A stretch of 30,361 bases of DNA from contig CAJULZ010000015.1 in the NCBI GenBank assembly GCA_910587205.1, positions 1 through 30,361 on the forward strand. Direction: 5' to 3'. Below the pieces are notes generated by a model. It ran no database searches, was not told the DNA's origin, and saw only the letters and a list, made by a program, of their open reading frames with translations. Source of the DNA: an uncultured Oscillospiraceae bacterium (lineage in GTDB: Bacteria; Bacillota; Clostridia; Oscillospirales; Oscillospiraceae). Below are positions 7,875 to 14,203 of the stretch, piece by piece (position 1 is the first letter of the stretch; every line of letters starts with the position of its first letter). A program made the position numbers and the translations under genes.

Positions 7875-8441
7875 TCACGGCTCCCCGTAGAGCAGCTCAA
7901 AGCTCTCATAGTGGTCCCCGGTATAGTAGATCAGCCCGTCGTTGGAAAATACCAGCCGTTGGCCCCCCCGGGAGGAGCGCCCGACGGTGCCGATGTCGCA
8001 CTCGGTATAGACGCGGCCGTCCGCCTCGGGGAGCAGGCCCTCGTAGTTGCCGAACCGGCTGCCGCCGATGGCCGTCCCCTCACCGGCGCAGCGCTCCACG
8101 CTGCCGCCGGTCCAGCCCAGGTCCTGGGCCTCCCGCTTGGTGACGTAGTTGTCCGGAAGATGGCCGTAGAGATGGACGTAGAGCGCCACATCCTCCTTGG
8201 AGCTGTACCAGCCGTCCTCCGCGACGGTCGGGCTGGGGGACGGCTCGGGGGACGGCTCCGCCGGGAGCTCCGGGGACGGGGATTCGGCCTGTACCGGCGA
8301 GTCGGGGGATTCCAGCGGCGCAGGGGCGGCGGAAGCCGCGGGGGACGCGGAGGGCGGGGGGCCTGCCTCCGGGCCGCCACAGGCGGACAGGCCCAGCGCC
8401 AGGAGCAGGGCCAGGAGGAGGGCGGAAAGACGTTTTATCAT
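7875..8441 (-). CDS. Lipoprotein with barnase-type (N1/T1 family) ribonuclease domain
   Basis: A 188-residue secreted RNase with a lipobox LSAC (C21) after a short Leu/Ala-rich signal. A Pro/Ser/Glu-rich spacer (about 25-75) follows, then a barnase domain (about 78-188) with LPDNYVTKREAQDLGW and SNDGLIYYTGDHYESF. Alignment by eye to barnase places the general base at E147, the phosphate-binding arginines at R158 and R162 (the same four-residue spacing as R83/R87) and the catalytic His at H177, so it should be active. C118 and C148 are additional cysteines absent from barnase and could form a disulfide. The start at 8441 has AGGTGAT five bases before; an in-frame GTG at 8450 is the alternative. 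It heads an operon with barstar and lacZ. Confidence 0.88.
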   Translation of the reverse strand: MIKRLSALLLALLLALGLSACGGPEAGPPPSASPAASAAPAPLESPDSPVQAESPSPELPAEPSPEPSPSPTVAEDGWYSSKEDVALYVHLYGHLPDNYVTKREAQDLGWTGGSVERCAGEGTAIGGSRFGNYEGLLPEADGRVYTECDIGTVGRSSRGGQRLVFSNDGLIYYTGDHYESFELLYGEP

Positions 8442-8474
8442 GTTGATCACCTGCGTTTCGTAAAGCTGCCCCTA

Positions 8475-8503
8475 ATCTTATGCCATGCGCCCCGCCTTGT
8501 CAA
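8475..8503 (-). promoter_or_regulatory. Promoter for barnase-barstar-lacZ
   Basis: On the minus strand TTGACA (8498-8503), a 17-base spacer and TAAGAT (8475-8480), about 35 bases before the barnase start. It is divergent from, and about 70 bases from, the blaI promoter. No clear operator is visible, so the unit looks constitutively strong. Confidence 0.75.
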
Positions 8504-8571
8504 GCCGCGGGGCGCGGCCGCCCCCGCTTTGCCGCACGCCGAAAAAAATTAAAAAAATTTACCTTTTCCCC

Positions 8572-8599
8572 TTGACAGCGTCAGAGGATGGGATATAAT
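8572..8599 (+). promoter_or_regulatory. Promoter of the blaI-blaR1 operon
   Basis: TTGACA (8572-8577), 16-base spacer, TATAAT (8594-8599), preceded by a run of A/T (8541-8562) that could act as an UP element. The start of transcription would be near 8606, and TAGGAGG precedes the GTG at 8635. I find no TACA/TGTA-type BlaI dyad in it. Confidence 0.8.
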
Positions 8600-8634
8600 T
8601 GAAATGCTGGAACATCACCCGTTAGGAGGACACC

Positions 8635-9021
8635 GTGAAACTGACAAAAAGCGAGCTCGAGGTAATGGAAACCTTATGGAAGGCGGGGCGCCCGCTGGCA
8701 CGGTTCGAAATTCTGGAATTGTCTGTGGACCGCAGCTGGAGCGCCAGCACAATCCACATATTGCTCAACGGCTTGCTGAAAAAGGGGGCGGTTCGTGAGG
8801 CAGGGTTTATTAAAAGGACCAAGACTTATGGGCGCTTGTATGACGTTTTGATCTCCCGGGAGGACTACTATTCCATGACGCTGTTCCGGGGGAAAAACGT
8901 GAAAAAGATTCCATCATTCTTTTCCATGCTGCTGAATACCGACGATTTGACCGTGGAAGTGGTAGACGAGCTGGAACGAATGCTGGCTGAGCGCAGGAAG
9001 GAGCTGGATGCCAAGAAATGA
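8635..9021 (+). CDS. BlaI/MecI/CopY-family transcriptional repressor
   Basis: A 128-residue winged-helix repressor. KLTKSELEVMETLWKAGRPLARFEILEL and RSWSASTIHILLNGLLKKGAV match the DNA-binding half of BlaI/MecI (about 1-75), and the C-terminal half (about 85-128) forms the dimerising helices with DLTVEVVDELERMLAERRKELDAKK. In the family, the partner membrane protease BlaR1 triggers inactivation of this repressor on sensing a signal, classically a beta-lactam. The GTG start at 8635 follows TAGGAGG at a five-base spacing. The stop overlaps the blaR1 start (ATGA), indicating coupling. No beta-lactamase is nearby, so the regulated genes and inducer are unknown. It lacks a recognisable canonical operator at its own promoter. 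Confidence 0.9.
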   Translation: MKLTKSELEVMETLWKAGRPLARFEILELSVDRSWSASTIHILLNGLLKKGAVREAGFIKRTKTYGRLYDVLISREDYYSMTLFRGKNVKKIPSFFSMLLNTDDLTVEVVDELERMLAERRKELDAKK

Positions 9022-10169
9022 TATCGCATTTCTCCGTGCTCAGCGCCATTGCGAGTTACAGCGGCGTGCTGTGTATCGTATGCGTGCTGCGCCGGCGGAC
9101 GGAGCTGCTGGAACGGGTCGGCGCGTCTGTCCTGCTGCTGGCATCCTCATTCGCCTCGGTGAGGCTGCTCCTGCCGTTTGAGCTTCCGCAGAGCTTTCTG
9201 ATCCGATCCTGGGATGTGCTGGGGCCGCTGCCCAGGCTGGCGCGGGCTTATCCCGCGGTGGGTCGGTTCCTGGTGGTGTGCTGGGCAGTTGGAGCGTCCG
9301 TGGCGATGGTTGCGGAGGTGGCGCTGTTCTTTTACCACCGTAAGCTAAGCCGGGAGTATGTCACGGTGGAGGATGAGTCGGTCCAGCGGATCGCGCGGCG
9401 GCTGGGCGTGGGGTGTCCGGTGGTGGTGTCGCCTGACGTGGAAATGGCCTATGTGGCGGGCGTGTTCCGCCTGACGGTCTACTTCCCGGCGATGGAAGCG
9501 TCGGAGGAAGAAATTGAGCTGATACTTGCCCATGAGGCGGAACATGTCCGCGCCCATGACGCGGTGGTCAAGCTCTTTTTTGGTATCCTGACGGTGGCGC
9601 TGTGGTGGAATCCGCTGGTGCATCTATGGCGGGAGGATATCGACGCGCTCATTGAGATGCGCTGCGACGAAAAAGTGATAGAGCACATGGACGAGGAGGA
9701 GCAGTTCCGGTACACGGTGATGCTGAAGGACATGGCGGAGCGGATCGTGAACCGCAGGCGTACGCCGGCGATGACCTTGGACGAGTCCATGGCGGCCAGG
9801 GGCGGATGCGCCTTGAGCCAGCGGGTGACGGTCATCAACGACCGCAAGGGAGCGCCGCCGAAGCGCGCGAGCCTGGCGGCGTTTTGTTTTATGCTGGTGC
9901 TATTCGTCGCGTCCTATTCCGTGCTGTTCCAGCCGGCAGGTGAGCCGCCGGCGAGCCATTTTAGGGATGAGCCGGAAGTTTATTACAAAGCAAATTATGA
10001 CGGTTCGGAAACGGATGAATGGGTGAGCAACTCTTTTATTCTAAAGGAACCAGATGGCCGATATCGGTTGTTTACCAATTATGAGTTTAGAGGGTATCTT
10101 ACAGAAGATCAGATTGTTTCTGAAGAATACCGGGAGCTTCATATTTTTGAGGGGGAACCACAGGGATGA
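9018..10169 (+). CDS. BlaR1/MecR1-like M56 membrane metallopeptidase
   Basis: A 383-residue integral membrane zinc protease that in this family cleaves or inactivates the BlaI partner. Hydrophobic helices lie near residues 5-20, 35-50, 75-105 and 285-308. The zinc motif is HEAEH (H172-H176) with a downstream WWNPLVHLW segment that fits M56. After the last helix comes only a short, about 75-residue, extracytoplasmic tail rich in Tyr and acidic residues. There is no penicillin-binding sensor domain as in true BlaR1, so the signal is probably not a beta-lactam. It overlaps blaI by four bases and the downstream small gene by four bases (ATGA at both joints), a tightly coupled operon. Confidence 0.88.
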   Translation: MISHFSVLSAIASYSGVLCIVCVLRRRTELLERVGASVLLLASSFASVRLLLPFELPQSFLIRSWDVLGPLPRLARAYPAVGRFLVVCWAVGASVAMVAEVALFFYHRKLSREYVTVEDESVQRIARRLGVGCPVVVSPDVEMAYVAGVFRLTVYFPAMEASEEEIELILAHEAEHVRAHDAVVKLFFGILTVALWWNPLVHLWREDIDALIEMRCDEKVIEHMDEEEQFRYTVMLKDMAERIVNRRRTPAMTLDESMAARGGCALSQRVTVINDRKGAPPKRASLAAFCFMLVLFVASYSVLFQPAGEPPASHFRDEPEVYYKANYDGSETDEWVSNSFILKEPDGRYRLFTNYEFRGYLTEDQIVSEEYRELHIFEGEPQG

Positions 10170-10411
10170 AGAAACGGATTTTGACTGCCGCACTGGCGGT
10201 TGTATGCGCGTTGACACTGTTTTGTACCGGGATTACTCCGGCCATGGCTTCCACCCCTCCCAGTGAGGGCGGCGCAGTCACCTACGCGGAAGAGGTTAGA
10301 TGGTATTACCGGACGAACCATGGCGTGGAGGAGATGCGCCTCTGGTCGCTTACTTATCAGTATTGGCTGACGGATTGGATCCCTGTGCCTGAGGATTGGC
10401 TCAGGCCGTAA
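10166..10411 (+). CDS. Small exported protein of the blaI-blaR1 operon
   Basis: An 81-residue product with a good signal peptide: basic MKKR, hydrophobic core, and an AMA|ST cleavage site near residue 28. The mature part would be about 53 residues, rich in Trp and Tyr (WYYRTNHGVEEMRLWSLTYQ, DWIPVPEDW). The start ATG overlaps the blaR1 stop, so it is co-translated. I know no function. The repeated Trp/Tyr and the operon position suggest a ligand, cell-wall contact or signal peptide for the BlaR1-type protein, which is inference. A textbook terminator follows 18 bases later, so it is the last gene. Confidence 0.7.
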   Translation: MKKRILTAALAVVCALTLFCTGITPAMASTPPSEGGAVTYAEEVRWYYRTNHGVEEMRLWSLTYQYWLTDWIPVPEDWLRP

Positions 10412-10428
10412 TAACATAGGAAAACAGC

Positions 10429-10463
10429 GCGGCGGCATTTCGTGGGAAGTGCCGCCGCTTTTT
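10429..10463 (+). terminator. Rho-independent terminator of the blaI-blaR1 operon
   Basis: Perfect 9-base stem GCGGCGGCA/TGCCGCCGC (10429-10437 and 10450-10458), 12-base loop, then TTTTT. It lies 18 bases after the small-protein stop. Confidence 0.92.
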
Positions 10464-10474
10464 CGCGAAAACGC

Positions 10475-10513
10475 TTGACAAAACGCAGAAACTACAGTAG
10501 TATTTAAATACTA
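10475..10513 (+). promoter_or_regulatory. Promoter with palindromic operator for the intergenic transcript
   Basis: TTGACA (10475-10480), 17 bases, TAGTAT (10498-10503). The -10 is embedded in a perfect 16-base palindrome TAGTATTTAAATACTA (10498-10513), and a second dyad ACTACAGTAGT (10491-10501) overlaps it. These are good candidate operators for a dimeric repressor such as the adjacent BlaI-type or XRE protein. Confidence 0.75.
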
Positions 10514-10682
10514 ACCGCATAATTATAACCCGATATGCGGCGGCCGCGCCCGCTGCGGGACCAGGGCAGGGCTGCAGCAGGCCGGGATTGTACGGCCGCG
10601 CTGGGAGGACGGGACCCAGGCAGGAATCAGACGGATTGGGGCAGGGCAGCCTATGCCAATAGGCTTGCCCTGCCTTTGCTTT
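10510..10682 (+). ncRNA. Candidate structured non-coding RNA (unidentified)
   Basis: About 170 bases lie between a consensus-like promoter (10475-10503) and a strong terminator hairpin (10640-10674). The first helix is CCGCATA/TATGCGG (from about 10514). GC-rich complementary segments including two CGGCCG blocks follow. The 3' end is a 15-pair hairpin with one bulge and a GCCA loop, then TTTGCTTT. No convincing reading frame occupies it, and I recognise none of the RNA families I considered (6S, SRP, RNase P, tmRNA, common riboswitches). It could alternatively be an attenuated leader of the XRE gene at 10783. Confidence 0.55.
10640..10682 (+). terminator. Terminator hairpin at the end of the candidate RNA
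   Basis: GGCAGGGCA-GCCTAT, loop GCCA, ATAGGC-T-TGCCCTGCC: 15 pairs with a single bulged T (10665), then TTTGCTTT (10675-10682). The T-run is interrupted, so termination may be partial. Confidence 0.8.
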
Positions 10683-10782
10683 GGGCCGGGGCGTGGGACG
10701 GGGGCAAATTTGAAAATCCGTACTGCGGTACGTGGCATAATCCACTTCTTTTGGATATGATTTGTCAAAAGGGGTCGAAAAA

Positions 10783-11028
10783 ATGCCGGAGACAGAAGCG
10801 TTGGCCATGCGGATTAAAGCGTATCGGAAGCAAAAATCCAAAAACCAGTTTGAAATGGCCTGCGACACGGGACTGAGCATCGAGGAGATCAGCCTGATCG
10901 AGCGTGGAAAGACCGATCCCAAGCTCAGCACCCTGCAAAAGCTCGCGGCATATATGGGGGTCACGGTGTCCACCCTGCTGGACACGGAACAGAGGACGGA
11001 GGAGGATCAGGATGGAGGACAGGCTTGA
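10783..11028 (+). CDS. XRE-family helix-turn-helix regulator (module 1)
   Basis: An 81-residue Cro/CI-type DNA-binding protein. The HTH domain (about 8-62) reads MRIKAYRKQKSKNQFEMACDTG with GLSIEEISLIERGKTDPKLSTLQKLAAYMGV, and ends in a short acidic tail. AAAAGGGG eight bases upstream supports the ATG at 10783. It overlaps the next gene, a Spo0A C-terminal-domain protein, by 17 bases, so the two form a module. A CGTAC/GTACG dyad upstream (about 10718-10732) is a possible autoregulatory site. Target genes are unknown. Confidence 0.82.
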   Translation: MPETEALAMRIKAYRKQKSKNQFEMACDTGLSIEEISLIERGKTDPKLSTLQKLAAYMGVTVSTLLDTEQRTEEDQDGGQA

Positions 11029-11353
11029 CCAGGCGTACGGCGCGCTGCGCCGCCTGGGGGTGACGGCGGAGTACAAGGGCTGCCCGTACGCGGCATACGC
11101 CGTGGCGTTGTGCGCGGAGCGGCCCGATCTGCTGCTGTTGGTGACGAAGAACCTGTACCCGGAGGTTGCCCGGCAGTACCGCACCACATGGCAGGCGGTG
11201 GAACGGAATATCCGGACGGTGGTTGGGGTGGTGTGGAAGCGGAACCCGGCGCTGCTGGAGCAGATGGCGGGCGGGCCGCTGGAAGGGCGGCCGCGGTCCG
11301 CCCGTTTTCTTGCCATCGTGTCCGGGGGCCTGCGCTACGGCGGGGGGCTGTAA
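11012..11353 (+). CDS. Stand-alone Spo0A C-terminal-domain (DNA-binding) protein (module 1)
   Basis: A 113-residue protein matching only the DNA-binding effector domain of the sporulation master regulator Spo0A, with no receiver domain. VTKNLYPEVARQYRTT and AVERNIRTVVGVVW correspond to Spo0A TKxLYPDIAKKYNTT and RVERAIRHAIEVAW, the recognition helix. ARFLAIVSG matches the C-terminal SEFIAMVAD. GGAGGAGG lies just before the ATG at 11012, inside the XRE gene end, so translation is coupled. Without a receiver it cannot be switched by phosphorylation in the usual way and might antagonise or mimic Spo0A on 0A boxes (inference). The homology is seen by eye, and the role is unproven. Confidence 0.8.
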   Translation: MEDRLDQAYGALRRLGVTAEYKGCPYAAYAVALCAERPDLLLLVTKNLYPEVARQYRTTWQAVERNIRTVVGVVWKRNPALLEQMAGGPLEGRPRSARFLAIVSGGLRYGGGL

Positions 11354-11370
11354 AAACCCCGGACGGGGGG
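11352..11370 (-). terminator. Terminator of the minus-strand Spo0A-domain gene
   Basis: Minus-strand stem CCCCG/CGGGG with a two-base loop, followed by TTTTT (11352-11356), seven bases after the stop at 11377. It overlaps the stop of the convergent module-1 gene. Confidence 0.7.
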
Positions 11371-11376
11371 CGGCGC

Positions 11377-11748
11377 TCATCGGGTGCGCCGGATGTAGTC
11401 GGCCACAATCCCGATAAACTGGGCGGAGGTGGGGCACTTGTCCAGGCAGGTGCCGGCCATCTGGTCGAGGACGTCCCTCCCGCCGCGGTTCCAGCAGGCG
11501 GCGATAGACGTGCGGACGGCGCGTTCCACGCTGGCGGGGGAGACGCCGAAGCTGCGCCCGGCGTCTGGGTACAGCTGCTTGGTGACGGCGAAGGGCCGCC
11601 CCGGCCAGGGGACCACCTGCATCAAGATGTGGATGAGGTAATAGTAGCCGCGCAGGTGGCTGAAGATGTGCATCCGCCGCAGCTCGGCGCTGATCCTGTC
11701 CGCCAGCCCGGCCATATTCCCGGGGACAGGCTGGGTGAATATCTGCAT
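11377..11748 (-). CDS. Stand-alone Spo0A C-terminal-domain protein (module 2)
   Basis: A 123-residue second member of the same kind, convergent with the first and only about 23 bases away tail to tail. It is the closer match to Spo0A: VTKQLYPDAGRSFGVSPASVERAVRTSIAACW and PTSAQFIGIVADYI. GGAGG nine bases upstream sets the ATG at 11748; a longer frame to 11802 would overlap the upstream XRE gene and has no ribosome site. No receiver domain is present. It follows an XRE gene on the same strand, so gene order mirrors module 1. The sequence is diverged enough from module 1 that a recent duplication is unlikely. Confidence 0.82.
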   Translation of the reverse strand: MQIFTQPVPGNMAGLADRISAELRRMHIFSHLRGYYYLIHILMQVVPWPGRPFAVTKQLYPDAGRSFGVSPASVERAVRTSIAACWNRGGRDVLDQMAGTCLDKCPTSAQFIGIVADYIRRTR

Positions 11749-11783
11749 GTAAAGTCTACCTCCCATATTCCAATCCGGCCCAT

Positions 11784-12128
11784 TCAGCCTTCGCTGTTCC
11801 ACAAAAGGACCAGCTCCAGAAACAGCTCCGCAAACCGGAGCTGTTTTTTCTTGGGCAGCATCGCAATCTCCTGGATAATGTTAAACAGGAGGATGACGAT
11901 ATCGCGGCGATCCATGTCCAGCAGGCCGGTGAGCAGGACGGCGGGGTCGATGTTAAGCCGTTCGGCCATGTGCTCGATCATCGCGGCGGTAGGATTCCCC
12001 TCGGCCTTTAAGTAACCTTGGAGGGTTGAGCGGGCGATTTGCAGTTCCGCTGCGAGCTCGTCCACAGACTTGTTGTTAATGGCCATGATCATTCGGATGG
12101 TATCGGCCATATTTTGTTGAATCCCCAT
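11784..12128 (-). CDS. XRE-family helix-turn-helix regulator (module 2)
   Basis: A 114-residue protein with a Cro/CI-type HTH domain (about 7-60, MADTIRMIMAINNKSVDELAAELQIARSTLQGYLKAEG) and a C-terminal amphipathic, Leu/Ile-rich segment (about 75-110). That segment probably dimerises. AAGGGAT lies before the ATG at 12128. It ends 35 bases before the Spo0A-domain gene on the same strand. A tandem direct repeat ATACCGAT (12178-12193) lies upstream and may bind this protein. It resembles module 1 in order but not closely in sequence. Confidence 0.82.
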   Translation of the reverse strand: MGIQQNMADTIRMIMAINNKSVDELAAELQIARSTLQGYLKAEGNPTAAMIEHMAERLNIDPAVLLTGLLDMDRRDIVILLFNIIQEIAMLPKKKQLRFAELFLELVLLWNSEG

Positions 12129-12177
12129 GTTATCCCTTCTTTCGACACAAGTATATATAATTCGATAAGAAAAAGAA

Positions 12178-12193
12178 ATACCGATATACCGAT
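12178..12193 (-). repeat. Tandem ATACCGAT direct repeat upstream of XRE module 2
   Basis: Two perfect, immediately adjacent copies of the 8-base unit, 50 bases before the HTH gene start, upstream of its AT-rich promoter region (TATATA at about 12153-12158). Likely a protein-binding site. Confidence 0.5.
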
Positions 12194-12222
12194 TTCACCA
12201 CCATCATGTCGGCGCTCGGGAG

Positions 12223-12264
12223 AAAAACAGAACGGCACGCTGTAATGCGTGCCGTTCTGTTTTT
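12223..12264 (-). terminator. Bidirectional terminator ending the etf operon
   Basis: Perfect 18-base inverted repeat (12223-12240 and 12247-12264), loop TGTAAT, with A5 and T5 at its ends. It can stop transcription in both directions; its obvious client is the minus-strand etfBA operon ending at 12358. The 93 bases between it and etfA hold a GACC/GGTC dyad but no gene. Confidence 0.92.
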
Positions 12265-12357
12265 CTTATGTTGACAAAAAAGATCCCGGGCGCAGAGACC
12301 GGATCTGGTCCGAGCGCTGAAAGCGACGCTGTGGAGCCGCCGGCCGGAGCCGCGCCG

Positions 12358-13362
12358 TCAGGCCCGGGCCTTTTTCAGCTCGTCGATGAGGACGGGCAGT
12401 ACTTCGAACAGGTTCCCCACCACGCCGTAGTCCGCCACGTCGAAGATAGGGGCGTCGGGGTCCTTGTTGATGGCCACCACCACATCGGAGCCGCTCATGC
12501 CAGCCAGGTGCTGGATAGCGCCGCTGATGCCGCAGGCGATGTACAGTTTGGGGCCCACCGTCTTGCCGGTCTGGCCTACCTGGTGGGCGTGGGCGATCCA
12601 GCCCGCGTCCACTGCCGCGCGGGACGCGCCCACCGTGGCTCCCAGCTCCTTCGCCAGGGCGCGGATGGGCGCGAACCCCTCCGGGCCGCCCACGCCGCGG
12701 CCGCCGGACACGATGATCTCCGCGCCCTCCAGATCCACGTTTTCGCCGCCCATCTCGCGGATGAGCTCAATCACCTGGGTTCGGATTTTGTCCCCAGGCA
12801 CATGGATGTCCTCCCGGATGACCTCGGCCCTGCCCTGCGCCGCTTCGCCCTTCTTGAACACGCCGGGGCGGACGGTGCCAATCTGGGGCCGGTGATCCGG
12901 GCACAGGATGGTGGCCATGAGGTTGCCGCCGAAAGCGGGGCGGGTCCAGGCCACGTTCCCGCTCTCCTCGTCGATGTCCAGGCCGGTGCAGTCGGCGGTG
13001 AGGCCGGTGTGCAGGCGGCAGCTCACCCGGGGGCCCAGGTCGCGGCCGTTATTGGTGGCGCCGATCAGCATACTGGTGGGGCCGTACTTTTCCACCAGGG
13101 CGCACAGGGCGGCGGCGTAGGCGTCGGTGGTGTAGTGCCGGTACTCCGGGCCGTCCACCACGATCACCTTGTCCGCGCCGTGGGCGGAGGCGGTCTCCAC
13201 CGCCTTGTCCGCGCCGCAGCCGATGACGACGGCGGCCAGCGCGCCGCCCTGCTTGTCCGCCAGCAGCCTGCCGGGGGTGAGCAGCTCTATGCCCACGTTT
13301 TTCGCGGCGCCGTCCTCGCTGGTCTCCACAAATACCCACAGATCTTTGGTTTTGGCTTCCAT
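12358..13362 (-). CDS. etfA: Electron transfer flavoprotein alpha subunit
   Basis: A 334-residue large Etf subunit that binds FAD and accepts electrons from acyl-CoA dehydrogenases. The N-terminal domain (1-190) is followed by the FAD-binding domain: SGGRGVGGPEG, GASRAAVDAGW, QVGQTGKTVGPKLYIACGISGAIQH and AINKDPDAPIFDVADYGVVG. All are standard. GGGAGG ten bases upstream supports the ATG at 13362. It is the last gene of a five-gene minus-strand operon and follows etfB by 15 bases. The matching acyl-CoA dehydrogenase is on the opposite arm at 19847. Clostridial Etfs of this type can be electron-bifurcating; sequence alone does not settle it here. Confidence 0.96.
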   Translation of the reverse strand: MEAKTKDLWVFVETSEDGAAKNVGIELLTPGRLLADKQGGALAAVVIGCGADKAVETASAHGADKVIVVDGPEYRHYTTDAYAAALCALVEKYGPTSMLIGATNNGRDLGPRVSCRLHTGLTADCTGLDIDEESGNVAWTRPAFGGNLMATILCPDHRPQIGTVRPGVFKKGEAAQGRAEVIREDIHVPGDKIRTQVIELIREMGGENVDLEGAEIIVSGGRGVGGPEGFAPIRALAKELGATVGASRAAVDAGWIAHAHQVGQTGKTVGPKLYIACGISGAIQHLAGMSGSDVVVAINKDPDAPIFDVADYGVVGNLFEVLPVLIDELKKARA

Positions 13363-13377
13363 TGCGCTTTTCCTCCC

Positions 13378-14181
13378 TTAAACGATACCGGCCGCGCCGA
13401 GCAGTTCATACAGCTTTTTAGCGGCGGCGCCGCCGTCCGCCTCCTGGATCTTTACGCCGCCGGTCTTTTTCTGGGGTACGAAGGTCCTTTTCACTTTGGT
13501 GGGGGAGCCCTTCAGCCCCGCGTTTGCCAGGTCAATGGCGGGCAGGTCGGCGGCGGTGAGGGTGGGGATCTCCGCCCGGCCGGCGGCCAGCTTCCTCTTG
13601 AGGGTGGGGTAGCGGGGTTCCCAGGCGGGTTTGGTGAAGGTGACGACGCAGGGGGTGCGGACGGCGATGACCTCCACGCCCTCCTCCACTTCCTTGCGCA
13701 CCCTGAGGGCGCCGCCGTCCGCCTCGGCCTCCAAGCCGTAGGTGACTTGGGGCAGATCCAAGTGCTCGGCGATCTCAGGGCCCACCTGGGCAGTGTCGCC
13801 GTCGATGGCCTGTTTGCCGCAGAAAATGGCGTCAAAGTTGCCCTCCAGCTCCTCCACCTTCTGGATGGTATGGGAGAGGATATAGCTGGTGGCCAGGGTG
13901 TCGGAACCGCCGAAGGCCCGGTCGGATACCAGATAGGCTTTGTCCGCGGCGATGGCCAGGCACTCCTTCAGCGCCGCCTTGGCCTGCTCGGGGCCCATGG
14001 ACAGCGCCACGATTTTGGTGTCGGGGTTCTTGTCCTTGATCCGGGCGGCGGCCTCCAGCGCGTAGCCGTCGAAGGGGTTGACAATGCTGGGCACGCCCTC
14101 CCGGATCAGGGTGTTCTTCACCGGGTCAATTTTGATCTCGGTGGTATCGGGCACCTGTTTCACACAGACTAAGATGTTCAT
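13378..14181 (-). CDS. etfB: Electron transfer flavoprotein beta subunit
   Basis: A 267-residue small Etf subunit. It starts MNILVCVKQVPDTTEIKIDP and has NPFDGYALEAAAR, DAIFCGKQAIDGDTAQVGP (the nucleotide-binding segment) and TPCVVTFTKPAWEPRYPTLK, all typical. AAGGAAGG lies ten bases before the ATG at 14181. In clostridial bifurcating complexes EtfB carries the second FAD that reduces ferredoxin; DGDTAQVGP is compatible with both simple and bifurcating forms. The pair etfBA lies downstream of CoA-transferase, MaoC and a flavin enzyme, so it serves this catabolic island rather than general metabolism. Confidence 0.96.
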   Translation of the reverse strand: MNILVCVKQVPDTTEIKIDPVKNTLIREGVPSIVNPFDGYALEAAARIKDKNPDTKIVALSMGPEQAKAALKECLAIAADKAYLVSDRAFGGSDTLATSYILSHTIQKVEELEGNFDAIFCGKQAIDGDTAQVGPEIAEHLDLPQVTYGLEAEADGGALRVRKEVEEGVEVIAVRTPCVVTFTKPAWEPRYPTLKRKLAAGRAEIPTLTAADLPAIDLANAGLKGSPTKVKRTFVPQKKTGGVKIQEADGGAAAKKLYELLGAAGIV

Positions 14182-14203
14182 GATCCAATCCTTCCTTTTC
14201 GGT

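Noticed and set aside
8560..8634. BlaI-type TACA/TGTA operator at the blaI promoter
   Set aside because: I looked for the dyad around the -35/-10 and ribosome site and found none; autoregulation by that motif is not supported.
10535..10876. Possible small protein in the intergenic region before the XRE gene
   Set aside because: Arg/Gly-rich, no ribosome site, runs through a strong terminator hairpin and into the XRE gene in another frame. The RNA explanation fits better.
12268..14172. Long plus-strand frame opposite etfBA (and 15051-16937 opposite the CoA-transferase)
   Set aside because: Composition is His/Gly/Val repeats, a mirror of the coding strand; the etf and CoA-transferase genes are unambiguous.
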